Shown: positions 1-11,070, numbered from the stretch's first letter. The stretch is DNA of 64,000 bases from Xanthostigma xanthostigma (GCA_963575645.1 OY754464.1:77226948-77290947), one strand, 5' to 3'. Notes: generated by a model from the sequence alone, not told the origin. Numbers and translations: made by a program.

Positions 1-513
1 ATGTAACAAATTAAAAAATATATATCTTGCCTGCAGTATACACATTAAAAAATGGATGGATTATAATATAAACGGTCGAATAAAAAAAAACTTGGCGACT
101 GATGATGAGATACTGTTTTAATAACTTGAGCGGTATGAAATAGAGTAAGCGAAAAAATAACTAAACTAGCGACAAATATTGGTTAATAATAAAATCCAGA
201 ACGGGCTTACAAACATTGGGTTGTGAATAATCCATTTGAGATATTAAAATAATAGTTGGGTGACTAAATTACTAAGTGAGCCACTAGAATGCCTTCGGTA
301 ATTTTGAAGCAGATATCTTCTTTTGTTTTTACTTTTTATTCTTTTTTCACTTTGAGACTACAACTTAAAACTCACATTTTCATAAAGATTGAAAACCACC
401 GCTTTTTTTGACAAAAGGGTATGCGAATTGTCTCGCAATGAAACGCGATGAGGCAAAGGTGGAGTTTTTAAAAAAACAAATCCGGGGTGACCGATAACGG
501 GGTATGCGAATTA
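1..513. other. AT-rich stretch without a recognisable gene
   Basis: I see no coding exon, RNA gene or clear repeat boundary here. The phrase 'gggtatgcgaattg/aatta' occurs twice (about 417 and 501), so the last 100 bases may belong to the fold-back repeat that follows. Confidence 0.5.
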
Positions 514-625
514 AATAGTTAATTGTTTGAATAGAACTGCGTTTTCTAAAAAATGTATATTTAATTGACAGTCAATTAAATATATATTTTTTAGAAAACG
601 CAGTTCTATTCAAACAATCAACTAT
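514..625. repeat. Fold-back repeat (about 54 bp arms)
   Basis: The left arm (starting aatagttaattgtttgaata) is the reverse complement of the right arm (ending caaacaatcaactatt) with very few mismatches and almost no loop near position 569. It would form a long hairpin as RNA or single-stranded DNA. It is probably the core of a palindromic MITE; no target duplication was identified. Confidence 0.85.
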
Positions 626-1126
626 TAACAAAATGCCGCGCAGAATAAATAAATCATTTGCCAAATTTTGAAAAAAATGCAGGACGTAACGTTGACACTC
701 AAACAAATATTAGGTCGCTCAAATATTATGAAGCTTCCTATTTTGTATTTTGAGTAACTCAAATGGATGGAAGTTGCTGTTCTGTTGATTTCTCGTCACG
801 CGCAGTCAGTTGCTCACTTAGTAATACAGTAACCCAAATTGATTAATTTTGTCACCCAAAATTGTAATTTACAGTCACTCGTTTAAATACTACCGACTGA
901 ACCAATGACACAGCATAAGGATAAAAAAAAAAACAATGACGCGTGGCTCAGATTGAGTGAAATTTTGCAATTGCCAATTTCAGAATTGAAAAAAAAAGAT
1001 TCTCTTATGGCGACATTTCGAAGTCATCTTCGAAAAATTGTCTTCATCCACCATCTTGTGGCTTCTAGGACTTTTAGATTTTTTTTATTATATAAATAAA
1101 TAAATTTGTAATAGGTATATGAAAAA
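626..1126. other. No recognisable gene
   Basis: A 64-codon open frame at 905-1099 is lysine-rich and ends in a poly-T-like stretch. It has no family resemblance, and I regard it as chance. Confidence 0.5.
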
Positions 1127-1700
1127 CTAGCGGTCCCGCCCGGTTTCACCCGGGTGCAAAAGAACGAATGGGGAAGGAAGGGACATGAGTACGCACATTC
1201 ATCTTAGCTTACCGAGATGAATGTTGTGTCCAAACTTCATAGTGATCGGAGTTACCGTTCAAAATTTTTTGTCGTTAAAAAGCAGTATTTATACTTTTTT
1301 TAAGTAATAAATTTCTTTTAGTATAATAAATATTTAATTGAAAACACCGTAGGAAAATTAATTTTATATATAGGTACCTATAGTTGTAACAGTTTTCAAA
1401 TGAGCTATTAATTAGATTTATTTAATTTCAATTAGTCGTAATAAAATTTAAAAAAATTGAAATGTAAACCTTAGAAGAAAGCAATGTAGAAAATAAAAAA
1501 AATAAAAATGTATTCGCTAACGTGGGACTTGAACCCAAGACCCTGGCATTGAGAGTCTTACGCTCTACTGATTGATCTATCCGGTCTTGTGAACGTCACG
1601 CGCTAATATTGCAATATTTAGTTAAGGCATTTTACCTGATAGGCTGATAATATTTGTCGGACGGACTAATTTTGAGATACATCTTGCGAATTTAGGGTAT
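1127..1700 (-). mobile_element. Helitron-like element H1, 3' part (tRNA-like carrying family)
   Basis: Read on the minus strand, the element ends in the family 3' end: an ACCCGGGTGAAACCGGGC imperfect hairpin followed by GGGACCGCTAG and then a host T, which is the Helitron CTRR-T arrangement. Inside lies a degenerate tRNA-like block. The 5' end found in the full copy at 51800-52404 is not recognisable here, so this copy is 5' truncated or disrupted near 1670-1700. Confidence 0.65.
1517..1590 (-). pseudogene. tRNA-Lys-like sequence inside Helitron H1
   Basis: On the minus strand there is an A-box-like AGATCAATCAGTAGAGC and a B-box GGTTCAAGTCC at tRNA spacing, with remnants of a CTC anticodon-loop region. 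The anticodon stem is imperfect, so this is a fossil tRNA-like module and not a functional gene. The same module sits at the same place in three other H1 copies. Confidence 0.6.
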
Positions 1701-1963
1701 GTATAAAGGCGGAACTTATAAGTTTCGCCTTTCTGTACGTAGTCTATAATACACATTTTTTACTTTACCTCTAGTGCAGGTCTCGGCAATCTGCGGCTCT
1801 TTTGATGTAAAGTTGCGGCTCTCCACTTCCATACGCAATAAATAGTTATTTTATTATATAAACCCTTAAAAATCGTCCAATCGATCCATGACTGAGCACC
1901 ATGTCTATCTCTCAGCCATTTCCACTCGCACGCCCCCGTCGCGAGATGTCGTCCTCGGATATA

Positions 1964-2304
1964 TCTAATATATAAAATTCTCGTGTCACAGTTTTCGTTG
2001 CCATACTCCTCCGAAACGGCTTGACAGATTTTGATGAAATTTTTTGTGCTTATCCGGTATCTATGAGAATCGGCCAACATCTATTTTTCATCCCCTTAAA
2101 TGTTAGGGGTAGTCCACCCCTAAATTTTTTTTCTTCCTTCCCCATTCGTTCTTTTGCACCGGGCACGACGGCGCAGCCGGAGTGCTCGACATACACACAT
2201 ATACGTCCATGTATATTTTAAAATAAATAAAATAGATAGATGTTCCAATTAAATTGTTTTATTATTTCACTTTATACGTAGCGAAGCACGTACAGGGCCG
2301 CTAG
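1964..2304 (+). mobile_element. Helitron-like element H2 nested in hAT
   Basis: Begins TCTAATATATAAAATTCTCG after a host A. Ends with a short hairpin (GCGAAGCACG region) and GGGCCGCTAG before a host T. This A|T insertion without target duplication, with TC start and CTAG end, is the Helitron signature. It carries the block cacgacggcgcagccggagt, which also builds the tandem array at 45.4-45.6 kb. Confidence 0.75.
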
Positions 2305-2370
2305 TACATATATATTATATATGAAGTGAAATAATAAAACAATTTAATTGGAACATCTATCTATCTATTT
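2228..2370. repeat. Inverted duplication spanning the H2 3' end
   Basis: The roughly 44 bp just before the Helitron end (aaaatagatagatgttccaa onward) reappears as its reverse complement at about 2323-2370, after the CTAG terminus. The H2 end therefore sits in the loop of a hairpin. Confidence 0.8.
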
Positions 2371-2371
2371 T

Positions 2372-2408
2372 GCTTATATAGGTATAATATTATTATACCT
2401 ATATAAGC
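2372..2408. repeat. Perfect 17 bp inverted repeat
   Basis: gcttatataggtataat is followed by a 3-nt loop and its exact reverse complement. It lies directly beside the larger inverted duplication. Confidence 0.85.
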
Positions 2409-2661
2409 AAATACTATAATACTGAAACGAAAATGATTAGTGGCTCTTTAAAAACTGGAAAATTTTGTAAATTGTAACTTTAGGCCCTTCCGTCTCAAAA
2501 GGTTTTCGACCCCTGCTCTAGTGGAATAAATATTTTCAGACGTTTATGCAGTTGCTTTCTTCTCTCTCACCACTACGCTACACCGCTCAATATTGTCGAT
2601 TAAATAAACGATGAAGTGCGTATGAAAATCAAAACCAAAATATGAATTAATATGTAGAGAA

Positions 2662-3207
2662 TTGTGATGTGCCGGATCGTTAAAAATGTTTATCCGCGGA
2701 TACGGATCTGAATACGGATATTTGGTTTCATGTTCCGCGGATTCGGATACGGATCGTAACTTTCTTAGAGTGCGCGGCGGTAAATATTGCACATCGACCT
2801 TTGGAAAGAGACTATCTGTTATGGGAAAAAGTTATTGACCTCTTTAAGAGTTAACTCTCATAACAGATTGTCTTTTTCCAAAGATCGATGTGCAATATCT
2901 CATTATAAAGATAGTTGATTTAGTACCTTTGAGTTATGTACTATTGGTATGGTACTCACTACGATAAATGTTTGCAATATAAAGGTGACAAATACGATTT
3001 TAAAAAATAGAAAATAATCTGAATGGAATTTAACAGTTTTTCATTATTACCTAATCACCTATATGTATAAAATTTCATCTATGAATTGAAAATTAATAAG
3101 GTAAAAGATCCGTAAAAGATCCGCCAAAAACTAACGGATACGGATACGGATCTTTCTTCTCCCTCGGATATCCGCGGATACGGATATGGATATCCGGCAC
3201 ATCACTA
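2662..3207. mobile_element. hAT-type MITE, TSD GTAGAGAA
   Basis: The terminal inverted repeats are TTGTGATGTGCCGGAT on the left and ATCCGGCACATCACTA on the right. The flanking 8 bp direct repeat GTAGAGAA is perfect (2654-2661, 3208-3215). Subterminal regions are rich in 'ggatacggat' and 'tccgcgga' repeats on both sides, typical of transposase-binding subterminal motifs. No coding sequence remains. Confidence 0.9.
2785..2900. repeat. Fold-back inside the hAT MITE
   Basis: atattgcacatcgacctttg and its downstream neighbours recur as an inverted copy ending aagatcgatgtgcaatat, with imperfect arms of about 45 bp around a short centre near 2840. It forms the middle of the MITE. Confidence 0.8.
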
Positions 3208-3523
3208 GTAGAGAACTTCAGCTGAAAATAGAAAACTTCGTCTCCAATAATCGCGTCAAAAACAATTTGAAAATAAACGAGATTTTCCAGGAAACTGATA
3301 AGTGTAATGTGATAATGTTTTGATGTCGAACATTTTTACTTCAAATGATTGGAATTTTTTAACTCCGAAAGGCAATGGAATTGAATTTCTCTGCATCTTA
3401 AAAACTGTAAATATAATCAAATCAGAGGTTCATTAAAATTATTAAGTTTTCAGACATGATTGTTTTCCTAGTGTTGACCACACAATATACTAAATTATCA
3501 ATAAAACGAATAAAAAAATTTCA

Positions 3524-4170
3524 GCCAATTGGGCGACGGGACCATTCCAACTTCAAAAATGTTGATATTTGATTATAATAATGAAAAAAAAAATTCTGAT
3601 ATTGAGTGAGGTGACGCGGGAAATGGCTAGTATTCAATATGATATTTGCTATCCGTTGCCATGGTTACATACATAATATGTTCCACGTCATGTAAAAATT
3701 AATCAAAGCATGCCTAACTAGTTTATTTCTGACAGATCCATAAAACTAAAGAGCGGATGATTCTTATTTATTTTCGAAATATTTCCGAAACTATAAAGGT
3801 TAGAAAAAAAATTTTTTAACAAAAATTTCTTGAAAAAATAAATAGAATAATAAGCCGTTATGAAAAGTATATCATTATTATATAAAAAATACCGTTTTAG
3901 CATGTATCTCTTCTGCGCATGCGCCGATTTTCCCCAAAAACAATAGGGCTCTTCATATTTGCATACCAAACATCCTCCCAAAATTTGGTTTCCATCCGCT
4001 CATCCGTTTGACCTGTATCGTGTTCACAGACTAACAGACGCACAGAGTTTTTCCAAAAATATGTTTTTTGGATTTCGGGAACCTCAAAACGGAAAGATAT
4101 TGTAAAATTTTTGAAAAGTGATTTTTGACCTAAACTAGTACCATTCCCCACTTGTGGGTTGGAATGGTAA
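3524..4170 (+). repeat. Dispersed repeat family A, longest forward copy
   Basis: The copy is bounded by ACCATTCCAAC near the left end and GTTGGAATGGT at the right, which could be short inverted termini. The right end forms its own hairpin (ccattccccacttgtgggttggaatgg). The same sequence recurs at 33.5, 46.7 (inverted), 50.4 and 57.9 kb, and as a head-to-head pair at 56.1 kb. Open frames inside differ between copies, so it is not coding. Class unresolved. Confidence 0.75.
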
Positions 4171-4229
4171 AATATTTATAATATACCACGTTTTTAAAAC
4201 GAACTAGAACGTGTAAAATTTTTTAACTT

Positions 4230-4400
4230 TTAGATTGTTATGGGGCAACAATCGGCTTGTTATTCTAACAATGACACACGGATTGTTGTGGGAGAACAGA
4301 TTGCTCAAACAATATGCGTAGGTAAAAAAGACTTTGTTGCCAAATTCCAGACAACAATGAATGCAAGAAAAAGAAAACTATCCAGCGCAAATATTTTCCA
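4230..4400 (+). repeat. Fragment related to the LTR copy at 11.7-12.3 kb
   Basis: The stretch with 'caatatgcgtaggtaaaaa' and 'ttgccaaattccag' matches, in the opposite orientation, sequence at about 12160-12270 inside a putative LTR. The two overlapping open frames here (4240-4464 plus, 4265-4546 minus) are therefore repeat-derived. Confidence 0.55.
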
Positions 4401-4957
4401 CCGCGAACAAGAACACCTTTGTTACAGTATGGTTCAGATTCGGAAACGCAATCGGAATCCGTAGTTTTGAAATAGAACCTGCCTGGTAAATAATCAAGAA
4501 ACGAATTAGAAAAAAAATATTGATATGAAGTGTTGCTGTCTGTCATTATTAATAATTATTGCTTTGTTTTGCATTAAAGCTCAAGTATGTTATCAATATT
4601 ATAGTGGGAGTTTTATTGACCAAAATAAATTATTTATTTTTAACGATGATGCTTTGTATCCCAAGCAAATAATATTATCAATTTTAGTCTAAGCCCTTCG
4701 GACCTGAATTTTTTTTGGAACACAAAATATTTTTTAGGGTGTTGAGACTATTTAAGGTGTAAGTAAAGTACATTCAGTGAAAACCCAATTTTAACATCGC
4801 CGCGGGTCTAGATGTCCCTTCGGTTGTAAGCTGAAACTCAGCCTTCGAACATGTACGAAGGTTTAAGAAATGGGCATTCTGCCTGCAAAAATAAATGCCA
4901 ATCAAACAAAAGTGTTTGTCGAAAAAATAATGTATTTTTTAACTCCAAAAGTAGTAA

Positions 4958-5965
4958 TAGTGCAGGGCATAGTGGCGCATTCGTTTGCAAAATTCGTTTG
5001 GTTCATAAACTTTTTTTTTAAATGTCCAGGAGGCTCTCCTGATTATAACAGTGTAACATGACACTCAATATCTGTTGCCGTTATTGTTTAAACAACGAAA
5101 AATTGAAAATATTGCAAAATAAGTTTTTTTGCAATAAATAATTTTTTTATATATTTTTCAGACTATTTTGAATCGAAAAAGTCCTTACACTCATTATCGT
5201 ATCTTCAACCGGTGAATTTTTATGAATTTTTAAAAATTAAAAATCGTTGTAAATCGTGATTTTCTTGAATTAAATAGTACACCTGAAAAAAAAATACCGT
5301 GATTTCTATTTTTTTATTAAATATTTAAACTTTAATAAAAAAAATGGCGTAATCAGATTTCAAATATTTTATCAATTATTATGTTTATTGGTCATAATAA
5401 CAATATGCTCTTTACGCGCATGCACTTTAAGGATAGTAGTATTGTCATCTCACTCCCAGTCCTATGTATGATATTAGTAAGAGAGAGGCAGATGGTACGC
5501 TTCGACAAATTATTGCATATTGTAATTATGAATAATAAACATAATAATTGATAAAATATTTGAAATCTGATTACGCCATTTTTTTTATTAAAGTTTAAAT
5601 ATTTAATAAAAAAATAGAAATCACGGTATTTTTTTTTCAGGTGTACTATTTAATTCAAGAAAATCACGATTTACAACGATTTTTAATTTTTAAAAATTCA
5701 TAAAAATTCACCGGTTGAAGATACAATAATGAGTGTAAGGACTTTTTCGATTCAAAATAGTCTGAAAAATATATAAAAAAATTATTTATTGCAAAAAAAC
5801 TTATTTTGCAATATTTTCAATTTTTCGTTGTTTAAACAATAACGGCAACATATATTGAGTGTCATGTTACACTGTTATAATCAGGAGAGCCTCCTGGACA
5901 TTTAAAAAAAAAATTTACGAACCAAACGAATTTTGCAAACGAATGCGCCACTATGCCCTGCACTA
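4958..5965. mobile_element. 1 kb near-perfect palindromic MITE, PIF/Harbinger-like
   Basis: Two arms of about 450 bp (4958-5408 and 5514-5965) are near-identical reverse complements around a roughly 105 bp unpaired centre. The ends are TAGTGCAGGGCATAG and CTATGCCCTGCACTA, flanked by TAA on both sides (4955-4957, 5966-5968). A 3 bp TWA duplication is the PIF/Harbinger habit. The few arm differences point to a recent insertion or gene conversion between arms. Confidence 0.8.
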
Positions 5966-6077
5966 TAATAGATAATTAAATCCCGCATTTCTTTTATTAA
6001 CCGACTAGTCCGTTTGTAAAATATATGTCTCTTTCCAGAGATGTACACGATAGTATCTGAAATACAAGTTATATGAT

Positions 6078-6192
6078 ATGACATTTTGATAGAAATAAAA
6101 TTAAATAAATTAATAAAATTACGTTGTTATAACAACTTAATTTTATTAATGAAAATATATGACGATTAATTTTATTTCTATCAAAATGTCAT
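6078..6192. repeat. Fold-back repeat
   Basis: atgacattttgatagaaata at the left is matched by its reverse complement at the right, with an AT-rich centre around gttataac. The hairpin is about 115 bp, directly downstream of the palindromic MITE. Confidence 0.8.
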
Positions 6193-6241
6193 TAATAATT
6201 TTGAATATTTGTCGAATGTAATTATTATAATATCATGTTTG

Positions 6242-6412
6242 AATTTTCAGTATGCCCTTATAACTATATAATGTATAATATTATGCCTTTATGACAAGAA
6301 TTTATTGGTATCATCGACTTATAACCTTTTGTAAAAATTTATTATGGAAAAGTTCCCGTTTAGAATTCGACTTACTTTTGATTGGGACTGTAACGCATCA
6401 ACCTCCTTAAAT
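6242..6412 (+). mobile_element. 3' part of TTAA-target element family B
   Basis: Shares 'cgacttataaccttttgtaaaa' style sequence and the terminus gcatcaacctccTTAA with the full copy at 29.7-31.0 kb. It abuts family I sequence exactly at a TTAA: the uninterrupted family I copies at 56.8 and 57.3 kb read tttAAatgtaag or similar there. The left part is missing. Confidence 0.6.
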
Positions 6413-6510
6413 GTAAGATTTCGGGTTTGGGCAATATTCGTTGGTCAAAACTAGTTTTGCGAATTTATTTCGGTCATTGACCGAATTCGGGTATAGACCG
6501 TAACATATAC
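6411..6510 (+). repeat. Family I fragment (CAAAACTAGTTTTG element end)
   Basis: Matches the right end of the element at 56670-57430, including one CAAAACTAGTTTTG palindrome (6446-6459) and the terminus gggtatagaccgtaacatat. Only this end is present because a family B element interrupts it. Confidence 0.7.
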
Positions 6511-6988
6511 ATTAATCTAAAGACCTAGCTTATCCCGTCATCTCAAGTTTCGGTTAACCGCAATAACGTCACTGAGGGCCCGTGCCAATATGATATAGCA
6601 AGTCGTTATCGAACCTTCTGTCTGTTTCATTCTTGCTTCGTCAATATTGTCACTTTAGGTGATCAAGCATTTTTATATCCACCTCACAGCGCTGCTATCT
6701 CATCCGTTAAGCGTAAAGGCAAGCAAAATGGCCTTTGTTCTTCGATCAACAAAAAAAGTAAATGGAAAAATAGATTAATGAAAGGTATAAAAAAGGAATT
6801 CAATAAAACACCCTTTCGGCCGCATTAATACACGACTGTTTCAAAAAAATATATTTCTAAAAGTAAAAAAGTTTGTATAGTTTTTAATTTTTGTCCCTTA
6901 AAAAAGGAATATTTTACTTAGGTAATGTTTTATTATTGATCAAAATATGATTTGTTCGTTGCAGACATTTTCTAGGCAAAACGTATTT

Positions 6989-7310
6989 GATAAATAAAAT
7001 TATCGACCAAGTTTTCAGACAATGTATTAACAAAAAAATATATAATTAATACATTAACGTTTCGATTATTTTTTCAATATCTTGATATTAATTAATTATT
7101 TTGAAGGAATTTTATAAACAGCTAATTAGAAATTAATTATATTATTTATTTTTTATATTTTTTAGATCAGTTCTGAAGAAGGTCCAAATCCGGATCGAAA
7201 CGTTAATGTATTAATTATATATTTTTTTGTTAATATATTGTCTGAAAAATTGGTTTATAATTTTATTTATTGAAGAGTTCTAACCAGACGTTAATCAAAG
7301 ATTTCAAAAC
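6989..7310 (+). repeat. Fold-back with CTGAAGA-hairpin-GAAACG motif (Penelope-like?)
   Basis: Inverted arms (gataaataaaattatcgacc ... tttatttatt) surround a centre holding CTGAAGA (7173), a short hairpin, then GAAACG (7197). The flank 'gacgttaatcaaagattt' also recurs in the copies at 14.0 and 43.2 kb. The motif resembles the core arrangement of hammerhead ribozymes known in Penelope-like retroelements, but no stem III or cleavage site is evident. Confidence 0.55.
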
Positions 7311-8582
7311 GTATTTGATTCAGTCAACAAATATTTTTTGAAGTGAAACTTTTTACGTGCGGTAGACGGTAAATTAGCATGGATCAGACGAAAAGTGAAA
7401 TGCTTCCCCTTCTCAAGGGCGTAGATATTTTTTTCTGAGAGTGGGGGGGAGGATAAAGCAGAAACAAATGATTTTTTTTAAAGTTTTATTAATATCAAAC
7501 AAGAAGGAAGTTGTCAAGCAAAACATTAATTCCCAAACTAATTATGTTACAAAATACGCTATTGCAATCTTGTCTAAATTTTGTTTTTAGTCAGTTTTAT
7601 TTTTTATTATTATGGTCCTGGGGGGGGGGTTATTACAATAGTCTCTATAGACTCTACACAATAGGAATTAACCAGAAAATCTGGGCTGCACGATTTATTT
7701 AACACTTTATCATTAAATTTTATAGAAAGGGAAAACAAGCTTGAACAAATGGCAAAAATATTATTTTAATAAAAAACAAACTGAATAAATATTTGTATTT
7801 TACAAAAAAATTATGTCTTGACTCCATGAGTATTTGTTAAAAATTTCCAGTTTGAAATTGTCATTAGAAAAACTTGTGACCGAACACATCTTCCAATACA
7901 GATTGAAATGTTTGAGGTTAGAAATAATTATTGCAAAATAGATGTAAATAATTTGAACAACAATTTCCTTGTGAAGAAATATCAACTATCACTGTATAAG
8001 AATACTGCCTATTGTACAAAACTTGAAAGAAATATTTATAAGAAATTAAAAATCTAGGAAGAATTCTAACATATCACCGGGTTATTTAGGCTATCAAATC
8101 ATCTCTGCACACATTATTCAATTCAACAGTAAAAATTATTTATAAGAATCTAAAAATAAAAAAAAAACGTAATAAGTGAAAAAACAATTTAGTTATTTTA
8201 ATTCACTGTAGATTTATGGAGAAAATAAAAACAATAAAATAGAGCGAAAAACACGACTTATAAAAATGCCAGGCGGCAGGGCACCTATAATATCAATAAT
8301 TTGCATACCATGAGTATGTAACAATTATCTATCATCAGCTTGTCTTGTGATGACCTTGTTCGTACACAATAATTATTAGTGTTCGCCGCTCGAAGAGAAC
8401 TTTGATCAAGCTTTCATTGATCCGAAACGCATCAGAGGTCACATAACCAACTTTAACACCCACATAACATGACTATCTCCAAACAGGACCGTACTGAGGA
8501 CGAAACATTCCAAATCTTATAATTGCATTTCTTTAGTATTTTATTCGTTGTGTATTTAAAATTCAAACTCTTCTTCCATGTG
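7311..8582. other. No recognisable gene
   Basis: AT-rich sequence with a G9 run near 7620 and a palindrome-like tgaagtgaaacttt near 7340 related to the GAAGTAAAACTTC motif seen elsewhere. No coding exon is supported. The short frames (7511-7702, 7800-7985) are low complexity. Confidence 0.45.
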
Positions 8583-9332
8583 TAGGGTTACCAGACGTCC
8601 CGGTTTTCCGGGACATGTCCCGTTTTCGCCCTCCTGTCCCGGTGTCCCGGAATTTTTTCAAAATCTATGCAAATGTCCCGGTTTTTAATAAAATCCCAAT
8701 GGAGCGATGAACGCAACCGACTCTCAGTCAAAACGATTCGCGACCTTATGATGATCACCTTCAATTATGACATGAATTGTAAACAGTTTTACAAATATCT
8801 ACTCGAGTCTGAACATTCGAAACTATTGCAAAAAATCAGTGACTCGAAAAAATATTGTTAATCGACCCTCGAAGTATATTTTACACATGTATATATTCAT
8901 GATTGATGTGTTATGAACAAATAAACATACTGACCACTATAATTAAGTCTCTTTTTTCACTATATTTCTATCCTCAAATTATTCAAAATCGTATTCGTCT
9001 CATATTAAATTACACGATTTCGATAGATATCGATTGTGGATTGATACACACAGCACACTTCAGATGTTTCATCAATTTTTGTCTGAAGAAGGGCTTTTTA
9101 AAGTTATTATTAGGGTCGAAGGATTTTTCGTTCCTGACAGTTGCTCGGTACTGAGATAGAAGTGTAAAAATTGGGAACTGATAGATAGGAATAAAAAAAA
9201 ATAATTTTTTTACTACAAATTTTTTTAGATTTCAGAAATTTCAAAAATATTTTTTCATTCTTCAATTTTCAATAGGAGGGGGGGTGGCTGTAAAATGTCC
9301 CGTTTTTTCATTCAGACCATCTGGTAACCCTA
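8583..9332 (+). mobile_element. hAT-type element, TSD TCCATGTG, with transposase remnant
   Basis: The terminal inverted repeats are TAGGGTTACCAGACG and catCTGGTAACCCTA, with a perfect 8 bp duplication TCCATGTG (8575-8582, 9333-9340). The left part repeats 'gtcccgg' motifs many times, as does the related nested hAT at 30.4 kb. Unlike the other hATs here, it still contains a stretch of the transposase reading frame. Confidence 0.9.
8690..8861 (+). pseudogene. hAT transposase C-terminal fragment
   Basis: Translation gives WSDERNRLSVKTIRDLMMIT followed by ...CKQFYKYLL... and ...LLQKISDSKKY before a TAA. This is the pattern of the extreme C-terminus of hAT-superfamily transposases, downstream of the dimerisation helix (W-x-D-E-R-N-R-L-S-V ... 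C-x-x-F). The catalytic domain and zinc finger are absent, so it is a deletion-derivative remnant, open up to the stop. The family match is from recognition, not a search. Confidence 0.6.
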
Positions 9333-9351
9333 TCCATGTGGAGGTAAATAT

Positions 9352-10011
9352 TGTAACAAAACTGCTGTAGTCCGTGGCGGAAATTATTTATTTGCAGTAA
9401 TAAATGTTTAACAAACAGTAAAACACACAAACGAAAGCGTACTTCTTTAACTTAACAGAAATAATAACGTTAACAGAAACACAACTAATAGTTCTAAATT
9501 ATAAAATAAAGACTAAGTAACAGAGAATAAAGAGTCACTAAATTATGTATACAAAATATTTACAACACAGGAACACAACACAAAGTTTATCTAGTACAGT
9601 AGCTGATTCACACTTGTATTTACAAAAAGTTGTTTAAACAGATTTATATAAATTGCACTCTCTAAAGTTTATTTATCTTCGCAGAATTATGATTTAATTT
9701 ATGTAGTAATGCCAGAGCACTGTATCACGAACAGCTCGAATACTGACCTTGCCCACTCTGTTCACCTTTCTATAGCTTTCGTCCCCCGCTTCTATCGAAT
9801 GTTCTGGACGAATCGTGATTTCTTTTATTGTTCTCTCAAAGCGATTCTAAGAAATCGGGTCTAACTTCGCTACCTGCTTTACGCACCGAGTTCCTTTTCA
9901 TTACATGTATGTGTGTCTCCAAGGTCGGGTGTTCTTTACCTGTTTCCATTGTTGTTGGTTCTAGTAGTTTCTACCGAATTCCATAGGCGTCCCATCAAAG
10001 GGCACGTAACA
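9352..10011 (-). mobile_element. Solo LTR, TSD ATAT
   Basis: On the plus strand it runs TGTAACAAAACTGCTG ... GGGCACGTAACA, so read on the minus strand it is TGTTACGTG...TTTTGTTACA with TG...CA ends. It is flanked by ATAT on both sides. A 4 bp duplication fits a Gypsy-type integrase. Related LTRs occur at 11.7, 12.7, 24.9 and 26.9 kb. No internal coding region is present. Confidence 0.65.
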
Positions 10012-10230
10012 ATATTTATTTACAACAATGAAACGTTAACAAAACAAATGAACAAACAAACTAAAAGTATTTTTCTATAATAATGGAAAATGAAATAAAA
10101 ATAATGTTACAAACAAAACAACTAAATTCTAAATAATACAAAGTCACTACGTACACAGAAATATATACAAGAAATATATAAAATTCATATAGGAGCGCAA
10201 TGATTTATGTCTAACGACCTAACACAGTAT
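10012..10230 (-). mobile_element. Related LTR fragment
   Basis: aatatttatttacaacaatg and the following AAC-rich sequence parallel the inner part of the LTRs at 9.35 and 26.9 kb and, inverted, that at 25.1 kb. It lacks the TGTAACAAAACTG end, so it is a truncated older copy. Confidence 0.5.
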
Positions 10231-10539
10231 TGTTAGCACTACATAACCGTGGTCACACCACCTTCACCGTGTCTTATACTCCTCGGCCGCTGCGTGGTCG
10301 AACATTCTGGAAAAAATTCTACCTGCGTGGATATTCTTCTACGAAATTTTGCGTGCAATTAAAAAAACAAAAATTATCTGTAAATTTTTACATGTCGTCA
10401 AAACGACATCTTTCGGAAAATTTAGAGGGAAAACGCCTCAAAATCAAGAAAAGTCATAGAGGAAATAGGTGTCAGACTAGGCCTAATGAAGCCATATACA
10501 AAGTTTGGGGAGTGTATGTATCAATGAAATTTTTGCCGA

Positions 10540-11070
10540 CGGGCACTCTGGCTAAAACGTTTCAAATTTTTTTCACCTGCAGGAAAACATAAAACTACAT
10601 AGTTTCTAAAATAAAATTGGCATTTTTCAAGTAAATTTTAAAACTACACCTATTTTAAAAAACGAGTTGATAAAAATTATATTATGGCCGCCATGTTATG
10701 AGTAGATGGTAACTAATCATTTGTTAAAGTGAAATGTCAATACAGAAATGCATATGTATAGAAAAAGGATAAATATAATATACCTTTCATTGGAAAATAC
10801 ATAGTAAATTTTTTGGTCTGATTGTCCATGAAGTGAAATGGATATAGCAGCGTTCGACACTGTCATTTTTCAAAATAACTCATACCATCTGTGTTCTGAT
10901 TGGTTAGCTACCAAAATGTCAACTATAAAAATGTAAGGCATGCAAAATTAATCCAACTTTAACATTTTTTTTCTCTGAAAAATGCTAATTTTATTTTAGA
11001 AACTGTGTAGTTTTATGTTTTCCAACAAGTGAAAAAAATTTGGAACGTTTATTTTAGTGAAAAATAGTGG
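10540..11070. mobile_element. Element with long (about 85 bp) inverted repeats
   Basis: ggaaaacataaaactacata and the adjoining 'aacgtttcaaatttttttcac' on the left are mirrored by 'gtagttttatgttttcc' and 'gtgaaaaaaatttggaacgtt' on the right. The exact ends and target duplication are not clear. The 120-codon frame at 10230-10592 runs into this arm and is probably chance. Confidence 0.7.

Larger units (their letters stand above)
1777..2515. mobile_element. hAT-type non-autonomous element, TSD CTCTAGTG
   Basis: The element starts CAGGTCTCGGCAA and ends TTTTCGACCCCTG, giving imperfect terminal inverted repeats of the CAGGGGTCG type. It is flanked by a perfect 8 bp direct repeat CTCTAGTG (1769-1776 and 2516-2523), as expected for hAT transposition. 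A separate Helitron-like element is nested inside, so the original hAT was about 400 bp. Confidence 0.88.

Noticed and set aside
3718-4151. Conserved small protein shared by 3.9 kb and 46.8 kb frames
   Set aside because: Similarity comes from the dispersed family A repeat; other copies (33.5, 50.4 kb) break the frame.
10230-10592. 120-codon open frame, the longest of the window
   Set aside because: No family resemblance, basic low-complexity composition, and its 3' part lies in an inverted-repeat arm of a mobile element.
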